Made by a program: the position numbers and the translations under genes. From Cryptomeria japonica (lineage: Eukaryota; Streptophyta; Pinopsida; Cupressales; Cupressaceae), in the NCBI RefSeq assembly GCF_030272615.1, contig NC_081413.1, positions 552,757,136 through 552,821,135 on the forward strand: DNA of 64,000 nucleotides, read 5' to 3'. Position 1 is the first letter of the stretch, and each line of letters opens with the position of its first letter. This document shows positions 10,861 through 22,930 of the stretch, one piece after another. The notes under the pieces are model-generated. The model saw only the letters and a program-made list of their open reading frames with translations, searched no databases and was not told the DNA's origin.

Positions 10861-12264
10861 TGATAAATACTTTTTGTGTGGGTAATATGTGAAGACTATT
10901 TTGCGACTACATCCTCTACAATTTTTTCAACTTGAATTTGATATACTAGCCATTTTGTTTTGTATAGAATCACTATGTGATTTTGGCCAATAGAACTATT
11001 TTGGTCATGTATGCTCTTTGAACCAAACTTTGTAATCTATTATCTTATATTAATATATTATAATGCTAGAAACGAGTGCCCATTTTTTAAGAAACGAACA
11101 CCCGTTTAGCTTCAGGGCCTTGACCCATAAAAATAAAATGGGTGCATGTTTTGAAAAATGGGTTCCCGTTTAGGATCGGACCACCGTAGAGAAATGGGTG
11201 CATGATTTTTAGAAACGGGCACACATTTCTAAAAATGGTCACACGTTTCTAAAAATGGGAACACGTTTTTAAAAATGTGTACCCATTTCTAAAAATGGGT
11301 ACATGTTTCTAAAAACGGGCACATATTTCTTAAAATGCTACAAATTTCAAAATGGGTGCCCATTTTTTGAATTTTAAATAACTAGTGCCCGTTTCATAAA
11401 AGATGGAGTGGGAAACACACCTATGCCTTTGTTTTGGCTTTGGGTTAGGCTTGGTGGGACCAAGCCTATGCTTGGACCTCCAAAAAAATGGCTAAGGCAC
11501 TGGAATATCAAATTTCTGCCTTGCCATAATTTTTTGAAGGTCTTCCTAATCGTATTTTTTGATGAAATGAAAACCCATTAAAGTTCTCAATGTCCTATTT
11601 AAAAAAAATGTAAATTTCATAGTGATATGATTATTTTTACTATTTTTGCATTAAATATTAATCAAAAGTGGTACCTAAATGTAAAATAGTGAGGTTCCGT
11701 AAAACTTTAATAACATTTTTGTTTTTAGGTTTTTTGGAAAATAAATTATATGAAATCAATATACATACAATTATTTTGAAGGTTAAAAAAAAAAATGAAA
11801 TTCTCATCAAATTATGATGGTCGTTCACCAGATGTTTTGAAAATGTACTTTATAGTCAATTAAAAATTAACTTAAAAAAATATATTCAATAAAAAAGTAA
11901 GAAAAAATATTCTCATCAATATTTGGTGTCTTAGGTATCTTTTCCTAGAAGGATTTGCAAAAATTCATTTATTTACGTTGAAATATGGTGGTCGTACACG
12001 TGTGGTATGGTCCTGAAACAAGCATTTTGAAAAAGTGATTTTTAAACATGCCTACTAAAAAAAAATTATACCATGTGGGTATTGAAATAAAATACATATT
12101 TGAAAATTAGACTCCGAGCACTACATTTTCTAGTACTGAAGTTTTTTCAGATTCAATCTATAAGTGCCTCAAATTTTGACATCAATTGGCAAAAAATTTG
12201 AAAAATAGGGAAAACACTTCCACTTTTTGCCCAAAAGTGGAACTCAACTTCTTGCAGCCACCCA
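10861..12264. other. Non-coding, AT-rich; contains a 20-bp minisatellite
   Basis: No gene is visible. Apart from the minisatellite at 11,215-11,334 and its degenerate flanks (palindromic gggcaccc/gggtgccc-type motifs from about 11,060 to 11,400), I see only AT-rich DNA. Confidence 0.5.
11215..11334. repeat. 20-bp minisatellite, six units
   Basis: Six consecutive units of exactly 20 bases of the form atgggNacacgtttctaaaa, for example 11,235-11,254 and 11,295-11,314. Degenerate copies extend on both sides. Each unit starts with a gggNac(a/c)c core partly complementary to neighbouring tgcccatttt motifs, so local hairpins are possible. Confidence 0.85.
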
Positions 12265-13505
12265 TTAATATATTATATTAATATATTCTATTATTGTATT
12301 TTTTCAATAGGAGTCATTTGAATGAATTTTTTTTTTTTTTAAACAGAGCATTTTTTGTCATAATTTCGACAAACCCCTTAAATCATCTGACGAAGTTGTC
12401 GTATGTGCGATGAAATTTTCGTTGTAAAGGCTTGCTACACATCGTCAAAATTGTGATGAACAACCACAAAATTTCGACGAGTGCATTATATATGCAACGA
12501 CGTTTTCATCGCAATGACATGTTCAATATCATCATAATTGCGACAATATACTAAAAAAAGTCTGATGAAGTTGCTATATGCACGGCGATGTTTACGTTGT
12601 AATATATGCTCTACATCATCGAAATTGTGATGGACTTTTGACACTTTTTTGATGATCGATAAGAGACATTTTGCAATCTTTATGGGTTTTTCCGTCACAA
12701 GATGGACAAAGTTTTCATCGCTTTTCTGACGTAAACTAGTCACATTGTTTGGTGGTATTTTCCAACGGCTCTTTGTCAGGGTTTTGACGAATTACGACGC
12801 TTTGAAAAAATGATGAAATTTTGGCGACGAAATTTTTTTGGGCCTTTCGTCAGTTTTCCGATGAAAGTTTATTGAAGTTTCAATAAACATTCGTCGGAAA
12901 TTGGTGCCAAATACAGTAGTGAGTGTAACCCTAATTGTATCCCTAAATGAACCTTGACCCCAAGCTTTATCTTAAAATATTGACCTTAATACTAATCCAA
13001 ACACTAATTCTAACCATAAAGTTCTCTTAATCATAACCCCAACCTTAATCCTTATCGAAGACCAACCTTGATTAAATAATAACCCTAATTGAACCCTAAA
13101 GGTTCTAAGATAAATCCTAGAGTTAGGGTTAGGGTTATTATTGTGTTAGTATTAGTTTATAAATCTAGTATTAATCATAAATATTTTATATAAGAAATCT
13201 TTCCATAGAAATCTCTTTAATAGGTTTGCAAGATAAATACATCATTACTTTTGTATTTTGGGGTTCAATAAGTTGTATTATTCTTTGAATTGAAATAATC
13301 AATCATATAGTATATCAATAATCAAATCACTATAATATTTTCAATACTTAGACTATAACTCTAGTTGAACCCTAAACCTAAATTAAGTATAATCTTAGCT
13401 GAATCCTAAGCCTAATTGTAACCCTAACCTAAACCCTAATTAAATAGTAATCCTAAATGAACACTAATTCTAAACATCAGATCCTAACCTTTATTAAATC
13501 ATATT
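12265..13505. repeat. Dispersed repeat R1, copy a (CACTA-like end plus telomere-like DNA)
   Basis: This segment is repeated with high similarity at 25,075-26,325. The first part is rich in gacgaa/ttcgtc motifs and ends at 12,914-12,921 in cagtagtg, which on the other strand reads CACTACTG, like the terminus of a CACTA (En/Spm) transposon with subterminal GACGA repeats. The second part is degenerate plant-telomere-like aaccctaa repeats. The shared segment continues past the putative terminus, so the mobile unit may be larger or a segmental duplication may be involved. A minus-strand frame at 12,486-12,743 has a relative in the other copy, but nothing shows it is a gene. Confidence 0.65.
12921..13470. 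repeat. Interstitial degenerate telomere-like repeats
   Basis: Many dispersed aaccctaa and ttagggtt heptamer-like words (for example gagttagggttagggtt near 13,117) are set in AT-rich sequence. The words are degenerate and mixed in orientation, so this is old interstitial telomere-like DNA rather than a telomere. A roughly 440-base internal duplication is also visible (aatcataaatattttatata near 13,170 and again near 13,620). Confidence 0.6.
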
Positions 13506-13935
13506 GTTAAGTTTACATTGAGATTAGATTTAGGATTCAATTAGGGTTCTAAGATAAAGCCTAGGTATCAGAGTTAGAATTAATATTTTATGAATAAATT
13601 AGTTTTTTAATTTGACATTAATCATAAATATTTTATATAGGAAATCTTTCAATATGAATCTCTTTAATAGGTTTGCTAAGAAATATGTCCCTACTTTTGT
13701 ATTTTTGGGCTTAATCAAAACATTATAATATTTTTAAAACTTAGATATCATTATAAAACTATTAAATTATAGTTTGATTCATAGAATATTGTCATCTAGT
13801 TTTTAATTAACAAATTAAATTGTAGTGATTGTCTACTATAAATGGATATAATTCTAGTAAACCAAGTGCCACTAGTATATTAGATAAATAAAATATAAAA
13901 ACATTGAACCCTAATATATTGTTATATCTGTCCAA

Positions 13936-14101
13936 TGGGTTGAACTTAACTGGTTAAAACACTGGGTTCTCACTGTGGAGACCCAAGTTCAATTCCCAAT
14001 ATGGACATCTAAAGAGGAATTCTAAGTTGTGACTCTTGGCCTTCCATAAAAATGGGGAAGGTCTAGGGTCAATCTAATCAAACACAATAATAATAATAAT
14101 T
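13936..14101 (+). mobile_element. tRNA-derived SINE candidate
   Basis: The head resembles a tRNA with Pol III promoter boxes: an A-box-like tgaacttaactgg at 13,941-13,953 and a B-box gttcaattccc at 13,987-13,997, about 40 bases apart. A tRNA-unrelated body follows (gtgactcttggccttcc) and the element ends in an (AAT)n tail at about 14,085-14,100. Head, body and simple-repeat tail within about 165 bases is the usual plant SINE layout. I could not fix target-site duplications, and the family is unknown to me. Confidence 0.65.
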
Positions 14102-14126
14102 CAAAATATTGCAGCTTCGGCCTATT

Positions 14127-14925
<799 letters not shown>

Positions 14926-14926
<1 letters not shown>

Positions 14927-15737
14927 ATTGTTATATCTAGTGATATTTATTAGTTTTGTTTAAATTAGTATTATAATTATCATTCAATTAGTATTATAAT
15001 TAAGGTTAATTGAATTTATAATTAACATGCAATTAGATATATTAATAAGAAAAAAAAATTGAGTAATTATAATTAACAATAGATTATTGAATGTGATTTT
15101 AAATTTAATATTTTAAATATTGTTTTGAGATATTTTTAAGAAAATAAATCATCTTTCTTTATTCTTTCTAATTGTAAAAAATATGTAATATTTAAGATTT
15201 AAGATTAACATTTCAAATATAAACAACAATATTTGAATATTTTTTATAATAAAATAATATTTTTGTCAATCTAACAATCTTGAGAATTTAGATATCTTTA
15301 TTATTAGTGCTTGTCATTAGGCTAGTACTATTGTAATCGGTTGCACCCAATTTTTATTAACTTGTTATTATTGAATTGTTTTCCCACCAATTATATCTAT
15401 GAATTTTTTCTTTCAATTTATCGAAAATGTTTTTCTTCAATCTAATTGGCTCAAATAATTTGCATCTTATTACCGGATTTCCGGATCCACTTTCTAGATG
15501 AATTTTTTTAGGCAAATTTCTAGGTCATTAAAATAGTATTTAGTATGTTTTAATTTTCTTTTCAAATTATGCATTGTAAATCAATTCAACAAACATAAAA
15601 AAATTTGATGCTAGTTAATTAGTCAATTTAGATTTTAAAAAAAATAAGTGCTCTATATTTAATAAATTTAAAATATATTTTCACCTAATATTCATATTTG
15701 TTTATTCATTTGGTTCAATCACAATTATATGTGTTCG

Positions 15738-15810
<73 letters not shown>

Positions 15811-16160
15811 TGCATTTTAAATTATTCATAAATATTCTATGTTGCACTCAAAGTTATTATTATTATTATTAGTACTTGTAAAGTTAAGGTTACAAAATTA
15901 TTAATCTTTTTATTATTATTATTATTTGATGAAAGATTAATTGGTAAAATCATTACAAATAATTTTGAATACGGTAAAATCTAGATAAAATATTAACAAT
16001 AATTTTGTAACTGGTAAAATGATGTTTAGTTTTTACTTTTAATGTATATAGATATTGTAAGTCTATTCAAGATTTAGAGGGTTTGGTGATTAATTATTAT
16101 TAATAAAATGTATTAAATGCTAAGAACAATTTATTATCAAATCTTAAACTATAACTTAAG
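14926..16160. other. AT-rich, no gene seen
   Basis: Contains a pure TA array at about 15,739-15,808 and ATT-rich simple sequence. There is no coding signal. Confidence 0.55.
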
Positions 16161-16231
16161 TAGCCTATATATATAGAAAGTCGAGAGATGTAGCCTAGAT
16201 ATCTCTCGGCTTTCTTTATATATATAGGCTA
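16161..16231. repeat. Hairpin-forming inverted repeat
   Basis: Left arm 16,161-16,188 (tagcctatatatatag, then aaagtcgagaga) pairs with right arm 16,202-16,231 with few mismatches and a loop of about 13 bases. A stem of about 28 bases could be a fold-back element, a MITE remnant or a small-RNA precursor. The 36-base motif just before it (gaacaatttattat onward) recurs at about 16,552, also followed by AT-rich DNA. Confidence 0.7.
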
Positions 16232-16661
16232 GTAGCATCCACAAGGGCAATTGTAAAGAAACTAAATTATAAATTATTTATTAATTTATAAGTGAAATAT
16301 TTTATATTATATTAATTATTGAAATAATTAATAATTTATATTAAATGAATTATTTAAATAATTTTTAAATTAGTAAGGCTTGTTATTGTTATTTAGTTTT
16401 ATGATTATGGTTTTATTTTGTTTAAGTTTATATTTTAATAATATTTTTAATGGCGTGGCTTACAATTCTATTTTGTTTTGTTTGAGTGCTTAATTTGGTT
16501 TAGTGTTAAATTAAGCTTCAGTTTAATATTTTCATAACTATTAGATACTAGGAACAATTTATTATGAAATCTTAAACTATAACTTAAATTTTTTAAATCA
16601 AATACAAAATTGTTTAAATTTTTTAACTAAATTCAATTGTTTACATTCAATTAGGTTAAAA

Positions 16662-18591
16662 ATGGGGGATAATAGTGAAAACATTGATCAACCACAACCG
16701 TAACAACCAAACCCTCATTTGCCAAACCCCCCCTCAATTCAGGATTTAATTGCACAAAATTTGAACCAATTGAGGGGGATTGCAGATGTATATCGTAGGT
16801 TCCCTCACCTAAACCCAATGTTTGATCCCCTCACCTCAATCATAAAGAGTATGGAAACCATGACTGAGGCACACAATGCCGCTCTTTTGTGGTGAGATTC
16901 TATGAGGGAACAATATGCAGATGGCTTGTCCTATAAGGAGATCAAGGATCTCGAGATATCCAAAGCTGTTATCACCTCATTGTTTGTGAATCCCCGCACT
17001 AGTCAACCCGTAGACCCCCAAAAAACAAAACTTTCTATTAAATGATGCACAAATGATGGTATTGTGAAAAATGTTTGGGATCGTTGGTGGATGGTTTTCG
17101 ACAAACCACCCAACAAAAATCTTGATGTCCCCTTCTACTTCATAAAAAAATTGTATGTTGAGTTTGTTTTAGGAAAACATGTGAACTACTTTGACATCCA
17201 ACCTTTCCAGGGTGTGGGTTTAGGTATGCCCCAAAATAGACCTGGGGCAGTCAGAGTAGTCCAGGGCCCATATGTCCCCCCTCCTATTGATCCCCCAACT
17301 CCAATGCAGCATCCAGATATCATTTGTGAGGTGGCATCACATACCATATCAGCTATTCACTCTTTGAGTATCCTTTTGGTTTCTCAGGTTGGGTCAGTAG
17401 CTCAGCCTACTTTTGATGGTAGCGGTGCATCTGGTGGCATTGACATGTCATCCTCAGCTTCACACATTTGTGTGCCCCATACTTGTGTCATGTGTGGGCA
17501 CATATACTTGGGTCCAGTTGGACAACATGTTTATCCTCCTGTAGACAGTGTAGATTATGAGGTGCATGAGATGCACGATGCACCAGATGTTATGACACAG
17601 ACTGGAGGATACTCTAGGGAGTCCCCACATGCTAGAGGTGAGGAGGCACCATCATCATACATTGATGATGTAGTGGTAAGATTTGTATTTTCATAGTTCA
17701 TGCTATATTTTAAATGAATATTTATAATCTAGATAATATTAAGTACTAATTTTTATTTACATGGTTTATTTAACAGTTGATGACTGAGGAGGAGTTGACG
17801 TAGATTCAAGAGGGCACCTTGATGACCATTTCATTTGGCCTTGATAGCTTGACGGTACATATATTATTGCACCTAGTCATAATTTGTATTTTATTGTACA
17901 TGCATGCTCATCATTTATATTGGTATTAATTATATTATGTAGTAACTTGCATGTATATCTTATTTTACTCTTGTAGGGCACAAGCAACACGAGTGTGGGG
18001 CAGTGTGATTTAGGATCTGGTAGTGCAGTTGGAGATAAGGGAAAGGTAATTGAAGGAAAATATGATTGAATGAATAGTTTAAATAACTTATAGTGATTAT
18101 ACATGTCTAGACATAGATTGATAGTTTCATATACTTGTTGTGTATATGTACAAAGATTTCTTGGCTTCACATCCTTGTTGACTACACCCAATATACCTGA
18201 AGATGAAGAAGAAGAAGAGATGCCTTGAATACATGTGTATTTATTTTATTTTGTGTTTAGTAGATATAATTTATAATTATTAGTGATAATTATATGCTAA
18301 CTTGTATCAATGTTATGTTTGTGAACATATGTAGGTTGTGTATGAAAATATTGAAAACATACCTCCTCTACTGAAGACATACATCAAGAGTCCTACAAAG
18401 CCAAAGAGAAAATGTGGAGATGAGGTTAACAAGAATAGTTCAATTATAGTTCATTTTTATGTTAACTTTTCGAATGTGAGTTATATAATATAACTAATCT
18501 TAACCATGGTTTGTTTTTTCTTGTGTAGGATCCTTCAGAGCCGAGCAGTGCGGCGAAGAGGATCGATTTTGATGATCCATCAACAGCTTAG
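16662..18591 (+). pseudogene. Unrecognised multi-exon gene, broken by point stops
   Basis: Exon 1 runs from ATG 16,662 to 17,675, followed by exons 17,777-17,854 and 17,977-18,045, a probable exon near 18,155-18,235, one near 18,335-18,425, and a last exon from about 18,531 to TAG 18,589-18,591. The first three exon lengths are multiples of three (phase-0 introns with gt/ag ends). The frame is interrupted by TAA, TGA and TGA in exon 1 and TAG in exon 2, each one C-to-T change from Gln or Arg codons. Visible segments include SIQDLIAQNLNQL, YRRFPHLNPMFDPL, VWDRWWMVFDKPPNKN, a CxxC-like VPHTCVMCGHIY, a basic KPKRKCGDE and a C-terminal KRIDFDDP. I do not know the family. Proximity to satellite DNA suggests a gene of an unclassified DNA transposon, but a host-gene relic is possible. 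Confidence 0.55.
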
Positions 18592-18963
18592 GATTTTATA
18601 GATAGTTTTGGGATGCTTACATGTCTAGTTGGGATTTATATTTTGTATATGGACATACATTCACGTATATAGACATACATTTTGTTTGAGTTGGCATTTA
18701 TCCCATATTTGTGTATGGACATACACTTGTAATCATTTGACATTTTCATATATATAGAAATTGATATTTGATCATATAAATTGTTGCTCATCTGTGCATG
18801 GTGTTATCATGGAAACCTTTAATCTTCATTCCAATAATTAACAATGGTTAATAATGGTTATTTAATGAACAATACAATTCATTTCATTTCATCGTAAGTG
18901 TTGTTTGTATAATGAACAATACAATTCATTTAATGAACAATACTTGATATAATTCATTATTAT

Positions 18964-21177
18964 CCTATGCATGCTCCTATTTTGGCCCCCCACCTAGTCG
19001 AACACTCAAGGTCATACCCTACCAACGTCGTCCCTTGAGCACCCTAAGTGCTAAAAATTGTCAAACTTTGATGGGCCCTAACTTAGCATCTGTGGCACCT
19101 ATGAATGATATGTTTGAACCTAAGGGGCCACGAGAGGGGTCCCTACAAAAGCCTATCTTGATTTTTCAAGTTTCCCTTAGGTTTTATTAGGGTAGCATTT
19201 TTTCGGTTGGCAAAAAAATCATTAGTCTCATTCAATCAAATGTTGTCTCGTGGCCAATTTCTCGTTCTTCTCATCGTGATAATGAATCATCGGCTCCAAC
19301 ATGTCCAATTAGACATTATTACCCTATGCATACTCCTATTTTTTTCCCCCACTCGGTCGAATGCTCAGGGTCATACCCTACCGGTGTCGTCCATTGAGCA
19401 CCCTAAGTGCTAAAATTGTCAAACTTTGATGAGCCCTAACTTAGAATCCGTGGCACCTACAACGATCCATTTGAACCTATGGGTCCATGAGAGGGGTCCC
19501 TACAAAATCCTATCTCGATTTTTTTAATTTTCCCTACGATTTAATTAGGGAAGCATTTTTTCGGTTGGCAAAAAAATTGTCAGTCTCATTCAATCGAAAG
19601 TTGTCGCATGGCCAATTTCTCATTCTGCTCATCGTGATAATGAACCGTCGGCTCCGACATGTCGAGTTAGGAATTATTACCCTATGCATTCTCCTATTTT
19701 GGCCTCCCCCTCAGTCGAATGCTCGACGTCATACTCTATCGACATCGTCCCTTGAGCACCCTAAGTGCTAAAAATTTTCAAACTTTGACGGGCCCTAACT
19801 CAAAATTTGTGGCACCTGCAAATGATCCGTTTGAACCTACGAGGCCATGAGAGGGGTCCCTACAAAATCATATCTCATTTTTTCAATTTTCCCTTAGGTT
19901 TTATTAGGGAAACATTTTTTCGGTTGGCGAAAAAATCGTCAGTCTCATTCAATCAATTGTTGTCGTGTGGCCAATTTCTCGTTCTGCTCATCATGACAAT
20001 GAATTGTCAGCTCTAACATGTCCAGTTAGAAATTATTACCCTATGCATGCTCCTATTTTGGCCTCCCACTCGGTCGAATGCTTGGGGTCATACCCTACCA
20101 ACGTCGTCCCTTGAGCACCCTGGGTGCTAAAAATTGTCAAACTTTGACAAGCCCTAACTCAGAATTAGTGGCACCTACGAATGATATTTTTCAACCTATG
20201 GGGACATGAGAGGGGTCCCTACAAAATCCTATCTCAGTTTTTCAAGTTTCCCTTAAGTTTTATTAGGGCAACATTTTTTCGGTTTGCGAAAAAATCGTCA
20301 ATCTCATTCAATCGAATGTTGTCGTGTGGCCAATTTCTCATTCTTCTCATTGTGATAATGAACCGTCGGCTTTGACATTTTTAGTTAGGCATTATTACCC
20401 TATGCATGCTCCTATTCCCCCCCCCCCCACTCCATCGAACGCTCGGGGTCATACCCTACTGACATCGTCCCTTGAGCACCCTAAGTGCTAAAAATTGTCA
20501 AACTTTGATGGGCCCTAACTCAGAATCCGTGGCACCTACGAACGATCTATTTGAACCTAAGGGTCCATGAGAGGGTGCCCTAAAACATCCTATCTCGGTT
20601 TTTCAAGTTTCCCTATGGTTTTATTAGGGCAGCATTTTTTTGGTTGGCAAAAAAATCATCAGTCTCATTCAATCGAATGTTGTCATGTGGTCAATTTCTC
20701 GTTCTGCTCGTCGTGATAACAAACCGTCAGCTCCAACATGTCTAGTTAGGCATTATTACCCTATGCATGCTCCTATTTTCCCCTCTCACTCAGTCGAATG
20801 CTCAAGGTCATACTCTACTGACATCGTCCCTTGAGCACCCTAAGTGCTAAAAATTGTCAAACTTTGACGAGCCCTAACTCGGAATCCATGGTACCTGTGA
20901 ACGATCTGTTTGAACCTACGGGTCCATGAGAGGGGTCCCTACAAAAGTCTATCTCGATTTTTCAAGTTTCCCTTAGGTTTTATTAGGGTGGCATTTTTTC
21001 GGTTGGCAAAAAAATCATCAATCTCATTCAATTGAATGTTGTCGCGTGGCCAATTTCTCATTTTGCTCATCGTGATAACGAACCGTCAGCTCTGAGATGT
21101 CCAGTTAGGCATTATTACCCTATGCATGCTCCTATTTTGTGTCCCCACTCATTCGAACACTCGAGGTCAATATTTCC
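18964..21177. repeat. 359-bp tandem satellite, about six units
   Basis: The motif cctatgcatgctcctatttt recurs at 18,964, 19,323, 19,681, 20,040, 20,399, 20,760 and 21,119, giving a period of 358-361 bases. Each unit also carries a cccttgagcaccctaagtgc block, a gagaggggtccctacaaaa block and a ttcggttggcaaaaaaatc block, all in the same order and orientation. Units differ by scattered substitutions, many C/T or G/A. Short plus-strand frames recur in each unit but are broken differently, so they are by-products of the repeat. The array lies between two unrecognised genes facing each other. Confidence 0.92.
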
Positions 21178-21842
21178 ATGTATTGTATACACATAATTAC
21201 CATTACACTTGCATGTGACATCCATGAAGGGATATGCAAACATGATTTTTTTTCATTATCAATACAACTACACCAATGTACTCATTTACAAATACATTGC
21301 ATATCATCAATATAACTAAACCAATTTGCTTAGGGACATTGTATATCATCATAACAAAGTTACATCAATTCACATCCATATACAAATACAACATCCCACT
21401 TCATCTGCATCAGACATCCTCATGTCCTAAGAGAAAAGCTTATGTACAACAATGCCTACATATAAATGAAGACCAAACTAAGTAACCTTTTTATGTGAAA
21501 TGAATGTGCTACAAGAAACAAATTATAACACTTAATACAAATTATTTTGTCAAATTATAAATAGATCATTTGAAACATTTTTAAGACGTACAAGATTGTA
21601 TAATTACAAAACTTACCAGTTTCTCTGCAAAGTATACAAGCATAACTTTGAAGAAAGACGCATGTTGATTAAAGCCCTTCTCACTGCATTTCTCTGCATG
21701 GTTGAAGATGATGGTAGATATGGTCATTTCTAAATAGAAATACATTAACTTGATTTAGTGTTTATGCACGAAATTTAATCTCATTAATGCACAAAGGAAT
21801 ATGTACCATCACCAAGAGAGGGTCTTGTCAATGATGAATGAT

Positions 21843-22379
21843 CTAGCATGAACCTGTATTTTTAAGAATTGTTAGTCTACACATAAAATGTATGGATAAA
21901 CATAAAGGATTTATGATAATCACTTCAACTGAAATGCATGATAATAAATGAAAAGGTGGGATTATATACCATAAAAATGTGTCCCTTTGAATTATATCAA
22001 GAGAACCCACTATTTCCACCTCCAATGTCAAAAATTTCCACATGTCAAAATTTTCCACATGTTCACCTCCAATGTCAAAATTTTCCACATGTTCACCTCC
22101 TATGTCAAAATTTTCCACATGTTGAGCATTTTCATTATCACTTTCAATATTTTCAACATTTTCAAAATTTTCACTTTCAAAATCTACATTTTCATTTTCA
22201 ATAACTTGTGACACATTTTCAAATTCAATTTCCTCTTCACTTGAAGTAACATTAGCAATATTTAACATACCTTGTCTTCTCCTCCTATGACCTTCTCTAT
22301 CTCTTTCTCTATAGACTTCAATTTGGTCATTTGAAAGTTTTCTTTTGCGTTTAGACTTTCGATGACTACTACTCCCCAT
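21843..22379 (-). CDS. Unrecognised gene, first exon(s), with a basic N-terminus and acidic repeats
   Basis: Minus-strand frame from ATG 22,379. The start is strongly basic (SSSHRKSKRKRKLSNDQ, then ERDREGHRRRRQG), like a nuclear-localisation or DNA-binding tail. It is followed by an acidic Asn/Glu-rich region with a ten-residue repeat (HVENFDIGGE, 2.5 copies) encoded by a 30-bp tandem at about 22,036-22,125. A gt donor-like site follows near 21,970 and acceptor-like sites lie near 21,925 and beyond, so the last part of the open frame is probably intron. I see no family motif. It faces the multi-exon pseudogene across the satellite, which could make the pair the two genes of one large transposon. 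That is inference. Confidence 0.4.
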   Translation of the reverse strand: MGSSSHRKSKRKRKLSNDQIEVYRERDREGHRRRRQGMLNIANVTSSEEEIEFENVSQVIENENVDFESENFENVENIESDNENAQHVENFDIGGEHVENFDIGGEHVENFDMWKFLTLEVEIVGSLDIIQRDTFLWYIIPPFHLLSCISVEVIIINPLCLSIHFMCRLTILKNTGSC

Positions 22380-22697
22380 TTACCTCCACAACAATGCTCC
22401 TAAATGATTGACAATGTAATATTTGACTTTAAGAATCTCTCAAAAGCACAAATTTGTCTCAACCTGTCTGAAAACCTGTGATCATAGACAAAAAATAGAA
22501 TATGCAGATTGTGGGCCATTGGAATCCACAAAATGGCCCACAAGGATCTTTTTTATTTATAAAAATTGGATATCGGATATCCGATTTTAATGTATAATTT
22601 TGTGGTCCCAAATTTTTTTCCCATTGCCACCTTTTTTTTTATTGTTGCCACATTAATGGCAATGACAGAAATCGAATATCCGATTTTATTACTCATT

Positions 22698-22930
22698 TTT
22701 AGAGAGAGAGAGAGAGATTATAGGAGAGGGACATACATAAGGGGAGGGAGAGAGAGAGAGAGAGGCATCAGGGGAGGTAGAGAGAGATATTAGGGGGGAG
22801 AGAGAGAGAGAGGGAGAGAGGGGGAGAGAGAGATTAGGGGAGAGGGGGAGAGAGAGATTAGGGGAGAGAGGGGGAGTGGGGAGAGGGAGAGAGAGACACA
22901 GAGAGAGAGAGAAAGAGAGAGAGAGAGATT
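22698..22930. repeat. Purine (GA) tract, left arm of the large inverted repeat
   Basis: About 230 bases almost entirely G and A (gagagaga runs with attaggggagag interruptions). Complementary to the CT tract at 23,895-24,070. Long mirror-symmetric purine tracts can form triplex (H-DNA). Confidence 0.9.

Noticed and set aside
12486-12743. Minus-strand frame with a relative at 25,295-25,699
   Set aside because: The similarity follows from the duplicated repeat DNA. The frames differ in start and length, and no domain is seen, so I kept the repeat call only.
12116-12921. A complete CACTA element from cactaca (12,119) to cagtagtg (12,921)
   Set aside because: The left end does not match the right terminus beyond cacta, and the flanking triplets differ, so no full element is claimed.
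19207-20834. Short plus-strand frames recurring in the satellite
   Set aside because: They recur with the 359-bp period but are truncated differently in each unit, as expected for non-coding satellite.
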